Shown: positions 7,330 through 10,541 of the stretch, piece after piece
Position numbering within the stretch: the first letter of the stretch is position 1
Layout: the number at the start of each line of letters is the position of its first letter
From: Cephalothrix spiralis
Lineage: Eukaryota; Nemertea; Palaeonemertea; Archinemertea; Cephalotrichidae
Direction of reading: 5' to 3'
Assembly: GCA_032353305.1 (NCBI GenBank)
Contig: JAUCNG010401252.1
Span: 1-10,541 of the forward strand
Length of the DNA stretch: 10,541 nucleotides
Position numbers and translations under genes: made by a program
The notes under the pieces: model-generated
What the model saw: the letters and a program-made list of their open reading frames with translations, nothing else
What the model was told of the DNA's origin: nothing
Database searches by the model: none

Positions 7330-7439
7330 TGACCGAAGAAAATGGAAAACGTTCTACATAAATCGTAACTTCAAGGATCTTCCAGATCCTTCAAACACTA
7401 ATGAATGATAATGTAAGACGTTTTCCGTTTTTATGACCG
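7330..7439. mobile_element. Candidate small inverted-repeat element (MITE-like), about 98 bp
   Basis: AATGGAAAACGTTCTACAT (7341-7359) and ATGTAAGACGTTTTCCGTT (7411-7429) are inverted copies, matching at 16 of 19 positions and pairing at 18 of 19 if G-U is allowed. Pairing extends three further positions, to 7338 and 7432. The middle holds a second perfect hairpin, AAGGATCT (7373-7380) with AGATCCTT (7384-7391). The direct repeat TGACCG flanks the structure at 7330-7335 and 7434-7439, as a 6-bp target-site duplication would. There is no coding capacity, so it would depend on a transposase elsewhere. The fold also resembles a long small-RNA precursor hairpin. The flanking match could be chance. 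Confidence 0.4.
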
Positions 7440-7780
7440 TTGGCTTAAAAGGGAAGACTTTAAACGGCAATTGAAGACTGTTCATTTTTTAGGATGTTTT
7501 AAGTTTTTAATCATATAAGGTAAATCCAACAGAGACATATACCGGTGGTATCGGGTGGTATTCGATCGGCTATGTTGACATAATTTAGTTTGGTCAAAAC
7601 TTGGCTATCAAAGACACCGGTCTGTTTGAAATGCAGTGGATCACCTCCTTCAGATGCTGGCGGGTAAATTCACTAGGTTAATCAGCCATAGTGATGGATA
7701 TATCAGTTGTCAGTGTCGAGATTAAGATCACAAAGGATGGGGGAATTGTACCAATGTTTGAAGACAAATGGGTTTCTAAT
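7440..7780. other. Gene-free stretch with a short GGTGGTAT duplication
   Basis: No supportable gene. GGTGGTAT occurs at 7544-7551 and 7554-7561. Overlapping 74- and 63-codon frames on opposite strands begin near 7690 and run across the hairpin at 7781-7818. Neither resembles a known family, and mirrored frames are expected around an inverted repeat. Confidence 0.4.
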
Positions 7781-7818
7781 GTCTTCGGAAATAAAAGAAC
7801 GATTCTCTTTCCGAAGAC
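7781..7818. repeat. Perfect 11-bp inverted repeat GTCTTCGGAAA/TTTCCGAAGAC
   Basis: GTCTTCGGAAA (7781-7791) is the exact reverse complement of TTTCCGAAGAC (7808-7818). The 16-nt interior holds a small inner hairpin, AGAA (7796-7799) with TTCT (7803-7806). TGAAGACA slightly upstream (about 7760) repeats the arm's core. The role is unknown; it may be a decayed foldback element. Confidence 0.6.
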
Positions 7819-8379
7819 GGATTCTTTCATCAATTGTTTAAAGGTGAAGGATATCAGACTCAGAGGCAAGTTGTCACTGATTGTTGTTCATTGCCGTCTT
7901 CTTTTTTGTCCTTGAATGGATCCAGACTCCAGAGTCTTATTCCACTTGATCGGAGCTTTAGCCAGCGTAGTTTTCAAACCTCAAAATTTGGCATGATTGA
8001 TTTTTTTTAATTATGCATTTTACAACAACGATTCAACAACTTACAGTGAAAGAAACGAACTTTAACTTTCTTATTTCTTAGTGCCCGAAATCTCATAAAT
8101 TCTAAAAAATACAGATGAGTTCCACTTTTAATTTTCTGTATAGGATATATAGTCAAATCCCTATTAAGTGTAAATCATTCCGTTCCAAGGAATGATGGGC
8201 TTTTTGGGTTTTTTGGCATTTCCTGAGTTTTTATTACACGTGCAGTCGTGCACATCCAGAGGATACATTATTTCAACTCATCATATTTTATACCTCTTTA
8301 AAGATCTCTAAAGGAAAAAACACTGTCAACAAATTACGATAATGAATGGACGTACTTGTGTTTGTTTTTAATCGCATCA
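7819..8379. other. Gene-free stretch containing an 8-bp hairpin
   Basis: No gene recognised. ATCATTCC (8174-8181) pairs perfectly with GGAATGAT (8189-8196) across 7 nt, followed by a T/G-rich run. AGACTC/GAGTCT forms a small palindrome near 7925-7938. CACGTG, an E-box core, occurs near 8237 next to a CGTGCA direct repeat, without other promoter context. Confidence 0.4.
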
Positions 8380-8397
8380 TTTTGTTTTCTCCCCTAG

Positions 8398-8582
8398 GTG
8401 CTGACATTTCTAAATGTCTACAGACCTCGCATTTGTATACCTCTAAGACGTTTTATACGACTGTTTTATTTAACGAGGAACATGTGATGGAATATATTAC
8501 TTTGTCGCCTCAGAATATTGGGTTTTCTATATTTAGTATAGAGGGACAAAAATACTATAAACAAAGTCAAATATATCATTGA
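8398..8582 (+). CDS. Candidate 3'-terminal exon encoding about 60 residues, unrecognised protein
   Basis: A strong-looking 3' splice site precedes this interval. From 8380 to 8397 there is an 18-nt tract that is all pyrimidine except for one G, before it ends in TAG. After two leftover bases, the frame runs from GCT at 8400 to a TGA at 8580-8582, giving 60 residues beginning ADISKCLQTSHLYTSKTFYT and ending KYYKQSQIYH. The polyadenylation-type hexamer ATTAAA follows at 8587-8592, only 5 bp past the stop, which would be a very short 3' untranslated region. The peptide has ordinary composition and no motif I recognise. An ATG at 8346 in the same frame would give 78 residues, but its first 18 codons would then be translated pyrimidine tract. 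No upstream exon is visible. Confidence 0.25.
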
Positions 8583-8592
8583 TTTCATTAAA

Positions 8593-8877
8593 GTGTATTT
8601 TAAAAATTTATTATTTTCTATTTTCATAAATTATAATATTTCAGCTTTCTAATACTACCAAATTTTTTGCCCCTATTCAAAGTATCATCAGAGTTTTAAG
8701 CATTAACTATCTCAGAAATCTTTGGTTTGAGAAAATCGATCTGAAAGGTCATGGCGGCCATTAAAATATATACGTCGATAAATCTAAGAAATAAAGAAAG
8801 TACTCAACTTAAATCGTCATTAATAATGACTCCAGAGGATTATTCATTTTGGGGGTTAAAACACGTTCACTACCAGA
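8593..8877. other. Intergenic-looking A+T-rich stretch
   Basis: No gene. GTCATTAATAATGAC (8816-8830) is a perfect palindrome around a single base. ATGGCGGCCATT near 8752 resembles a YY1-type core but stands alone. Confidence 0.4.
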
Positions 8878-8969
8878 TGCGAGTTAACTCGCAAATTGAT
8901 GTTCCGCTCCTTGCCATGACAAGTTAACTCGCATGTCATGCTTCGCCAGACGAATTTTATTTGGTGAAG
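8878..8969. repeat. GTTAAC-centred palindrome cluster
   Basis: TGCGAGTTAACTCGCA (8878-8893) is a perfect 16-bp palindrome. Exactly 40 bp downstream, AGTTAACTCGCA is repeated (8882-8893 and 8922-8933). The second copy is itself bracketed by CATGACA (8915-8921) and TGTCATG (8934-8940), a perfect 7-bp inverted pair. A third pair, CTTCGCCA (8941-8948) with TGGTGAAG (8962-8969), pairs at 7 of 8 positions plus one wobble. Three abutting foldbacks in 92 bp, two sharing a core, suggest a structured repeat unit or duplicated binding sites. Confidence 0.55.
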
Positions 8970-9063
8970 TTTTTGCTGACGCAATAATAGGATACATCAT
9001 AATGATAAATTTTAACGCCGAATCAAATCAGGGGTGAGGGTACTGAGTTCAGATTGAAGCATA

Positions 9064-9080
9064 TGGCCTGGCACAGGCCA
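9064..9080. repeat. 7-bp hairpin TGGCCTG/CAGGCCA
   Basis: TGGCCTG (9064-9070) and CAGGCCA (9074-9080) pair perfectly around a 3-nt loop. GCCTGGC recurs at about 9097. It lies just left of the dispersed repeat copy that starts near 9118 and may or may not belong to it. Confidence 0.45.
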
Positions 9081-9201
9081 ACAACCAGAATTTAAGCCTG
9101 GCAGTGAACGTGTTAAAGATACAGGGGCAGTTACATTCTCTCTATACCGAGGTGCATATAACCGAGGGGTCGGACACAAAAAAAATCCCTGTTCACTCTG
9201 G

Positions 9202-9243
9202 AAAAAATCACCAAAAAATCCCAAAAAATCACCAAAAAATCCC
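9202..9243 (+). repeat. 21-bp tandem repeat, two perfect copies
   Basis: Each unit is AAAAAATCACC followed by AAAAAATCCC. The two units occupy 9202-9222 and 9223-9243 without a mismatch, and the half-units are themselves near-repeats. Because 21 is divisible by three, the plus-strand frame reads a perfect heptad NHQKIPK twice. I interpret that as a by-product of the repeat, not a protein. Confidence 0.7.
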
Positions 9244-9249
9244 CAAATC

Positions 9250-9291
9250 TTGGGATTTAAAAAAATCCCAAATCTTGGTACACTTGGTACA
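9250..9291. repeat. 9-bp hairpin followed by a CTTGGTACA tandem duplication
   Basis: TTGGGATTT (9250-9258) pairs perfectly with AAATCCCAA (9263-9271) around AAAA. Immediately after, CTTGGTACA is repeated head to tail at 9274-9282 and 9283-9291. CCAAATCTTGG also occurs twice in this interval. These form the central part of the 9159-9318 insertion. Confidence 0.6.
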
Positions 9292-9470
9292 CTTTTTTGG
9301 TCAATGTCCGACCCCTCCCTTACTTTATACCAGGTAAATCTAGCATTGGAAATCTAGTTTTCTTCCCCGATTACTGTCATTACTGTTGTAAATTCAAATC
9401 TAAAATGCCAACAACACCTGCGTCAGGCGGGAAAATTTGAATACACTCGTTGTAATCAAGGTAACACAAA

Positions 9471-9787
9471 GCATTGCGGTAGTCGATAAATTCTATTGTC
9501 GGCGCGTAATGCGGCATTAAATGACTTTAAAATATATAGAAATTTAAAAAAAAACGACAGCGACTCATTATAAAATATGTCTGTACAATTGATCTTCTGC
9601 ATGTTTTTGTTAGATGCCCTCATGCATCTCAAAATCAATGTTTTGGTTAAACCCCTTCGGCTAATGTTTCAAAATAAAATAGCCCAAGGGTGTGCTGGAA
9701 ATGCACGCATAGGAACTGTAAACCTGTGTAAACAGCTCATTTTTAGTATTATGCTGTATGAATTTTAGATGGTTAAATATTCCCTAG
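9471..9787. other. Gene-free stretch upstream of the 9788 frame
   Basis: Overlapping 60- and 63-codon frames on opposite strands have no recognisable content. Short CpG-containing text (GGCGCG near 9500) is isolated. The only gene-like signal is the AG at 9786-9787, with a weak upstream pyrimidine tract, directly before the 9788 frame. Confidence 0.4.
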
Positions 9788-10090
9788 ATGATCCGACGTG
9801 ACAAATGTTCAATACCACTTTTCCCCAAAGGCATTTTGAAAAAAGAATTCAAAGATTTTCAGCATTTCATGAGATGTTTTTCTGAGCAACGATTAAACGA
9901 CACTGATCATCCCAGATCATCCAGTTCAAGGTCAACACTGTGGGAGATCTCACCAATAAATGTTCATGCTAGCGAAATTTTGAGTGAACTGAAACTGAAA
10001 GGCAAAGGTAAACTGGTAAAGAAAAGCGAAAACGACAACAAAGTAGTAAGGCACTTTGATTATAGTCAGAAACGAGAATCAGCAGGGTAG
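9788..10090 (+). CDS. Candidate coding exon, 100-residue basic hydrophilic protein segment, unrecognised
   Basis: This is the most protein-like open frame here: ATG at 9788, TAG at 10088-10090. The translation opens MIRRDKCSIPLFPKGILKKE. It continues through an aromatic/charged helix-like part (KDFQHFMRCFSEQR), a serine-rich linker (RSSSSRS), a segment STLWEISPINVHASEILSEL, and a lysine-rich tail (KLKGKGKLVKK) ending QKRESAG. About one fifth of residues are Lys or Arg, in contrast to the hydrophobic or low-complexity peptides of the other frames. An in-frame TAG lies just before the ATG, and its AG could serve as a splice acceptor (TATTCCCTAG, weak pyrimidine tract). A donor-like AAAGGTAA occurs near 10005, so the exon could stop earlier. 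There is no signal peptide, membrane span or family motif that I know. No AATAAA follows within the window. It could be a single exon, a pseudogene piece or chance. Confidence 0.3.
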   Translation: MIRRDKCSIPLFPKGILKKEFKDFQHFMRCFSEQRLNDTDHPRSSSSRSTLWEISPINVHASEILSELKLKGKGKLVKKSENDNKVVRHFDYSQKRESAG

Positions 10091-10108
10091 TCAAAAGGGT
10101 AGTCAAAA
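10085..10108 (+). repeat. 12-bp tandem duplication GGGTAGTCAAAA
   Basis: Two exact head-to-tail copies occupy 10085-10096 and 10097-10108. The stop codon of the 9788-10090 frame is the TAG in the first copy, so the duplication sits exactly at the end of that frame. Its two TAGs are 12 bp apart and therefore in the same frame. Confidence 0.7.
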
Positions 10109-10129
10109 TACGTCACGAAAATTATTATG

Positions 10130-10222
10130 CTGGTAGCAATTATAGATCATTGTATTGTTATGGGGAACAATGGGGGGTGGAAATCTACTGGTAGCAGCTG
10201 GTGGTTGCAGGTGCTGGTAGCA
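10130..10222 (+). repeat. CTGGTAGCA repeat, three copies in G-rich DNA
   Basis: CTGGTAGCA occurs exactly at 10130-10138, 10188-10196 and 10214-10222. Between the last two copies, CTGGTGGTTGCAGGTG is a diverged variant. The tract is G-rich on the plus strand, continuing the strand asymmetry of the next motif. Confidence 0.6.
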
Positions 10223-10238
10223 GGTGACAACATATTTT

Positions 10239-10261
10239 GGGGTATAGGGGTAGGGTGTGGG
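10239..10261 (+). other. Canonical G-quadruplex motif
   Basis: Four runs of at least three G occur on the plus strand (10239-10242, 10247-10250, 10253-10255, 10259-10261), with loops TATA, TA and TGT. This meets the usual G3+N1-7 rule, so it could fold in single-stranded DNA or RNA. A second G cluster lies upstream at 10162-10180. It lies about 150 bp downstream of the stop at 10090; whether it is transcribed is unknown. Confidence 0.6.
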
Positions 10262-10541
10262 CCTAATTTTGATACAGTATAGTAAGTATATGGTGTAGGG
10301 TATCTCCGTGTTCGGAATTGATGTGTGATTAGGGAATATCGATTATTATTATTGATTTCCTTTATTGTGGATTGTTTTTGGCGCTAATTACCGTCCTATT
10401 GTTCTATGGTAGGTATATTAATTAAGGTGTTACGGCGAGATAAGTATGTCGTATATGGTATGTACGTGACCGGGATGATGAAACTAAGTGTTTGCGAAGA
10501 CAAAGAAGCTAATTAACTTTCTATTGTTTTAAAGTCACTTT
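10262..10541. other. Gene-free right end
   Basis: I see no gene. The sequence shifts from G-rich to A+T-rich. Near 10337-10362, GGAATATCGAT and ATTGATTTCC can pair imperfectly around TATTATT. No polyadenylation signal or splice structure stands out. Confidence 0.4.

Larger units (their letters stand above)
9159..9318. mobile_element. Nested foldback insertion with 12-bp inverted ends
   Basis: Comparison with the uninterrupted copy at 5459-5640 shows about 160 bp present only here. The insert carries a perfect 12-bp inverted repeat near its ends, AGGGGTCGGACA (9165-9176) and TGTCCGACCCCT (9305-9316), 6 bp and 2 bp from the inferred edges. Runs of A inside the left end and T inside the right end can extend the stem. 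The interior contains an AAAAAATC-type tandem array, a 9-bp hairpin and a CTTGGTACA duplication. There is no coding capacity. No clear target-site duplication is visible; ACCGAGG is duplicated at 9146-9152 and 9161-9167 at the left edge. The alternative is deletion from copy 1. Confidence 0.42.
9118..9470 (+). repeat. Dispersed repeat, copy 2 (interrupted by a 160-bp insertion)
   Basis: This is the partner of the segment at 5459-5640. The left part, through CTATACCGAGGTGCATA, ends at 9158. The right part resumes at 9319 with CTTACTTTATACCAGGTA and continues through CTAGTT (9354), CACCTGC (9415) and the GCGG block (9427) to about 9467. Between 9359 and 9415 this copy is about 18 bp longer than copy 1. 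The 70- and 77-codon frames that cross here on opposite strands are built from this repeat and its insertion and are not called as genes. Confidence 0.6.

Noticed and set aside
7678-7915. Mirrored 63- and 74-codon frames
   Set aside because: They overlap on opposite strands around a perfect inverted repeat, and the plus frame begins with GTG, which is not a usual animal start.
9012-9337. 70-codon minus and 77-codon plus frames on opposite strands
   Set aside because: Both are made from the repeat copy and its AAAAAATC tandem insertion. The heptad periodicity follows from the 21-bp repeat.

Overview
The window looks like non-coding DNA from a eukaryotic nuclear genome. By eye it is about two-thirds A+T. 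Its longest open frame is only 106 codons, and stops are dense in all six frames. I see no operon spacing, ribosome binding sites, tRNA, rRNA or CRISPR structure. Several features point to an animal, perhaps a marine invertebrate such as a bivalve: dense short inverted repeats, degenerate G/A-rich repeat tracts, an array built on TCATGGAAATG, and five copies of the palindromic octamer TACATGTA. That assignment is an inference from sequence style, not from any recognised gene.

Layout. Positions 1-2300 hold a pair of palindromic motifs (115-181), a G-rich degenerate tract (654-870) and a TCATGGAAATG array (1447-1720) in otherwise featureless DNA. Positions 2300-3000 hold a weak promoter-like spot, a compact two-part hairpin (2633-2688), and a minus-strand open frame of 72 codons that overlaps CCTACTTTT repeats. 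Positions 3000-4470 are essentially blank. Positions 4470-5640 hold a second G-rich tract, a 12-bp minisatellite and copy 1 of a dispersed repeat. Positions 6415-6805 form a dense cluster of hairpins with a GTGGAC array in the middle. Positions 7330-7439 look like a small inverted-repeat element with matching 6-bp flanks. Positions 8380-8592 have the form of a terminal exon. Positions 8878-8969 hold GTTAAC-centred palindromes. Positions 9118-9470 are copy 2 of the dispersed repeat, interrupted by a 160-bp foldback insertion. Positions 9788-10090 are the most protein-like open frame. The right end is G-rich and includes a canonical quadruplex motif.

No pathway or multi-gene system can be read from this window. 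The three candidate coding pieces are unrecognised and may be exons of different genes or chance. The best-supported structural result is the pair of collinear repeat copies (5459-5640 and 9118-9470), one of which carries a nested inverted-repeat insertion. I did not find a convincing new biological system.
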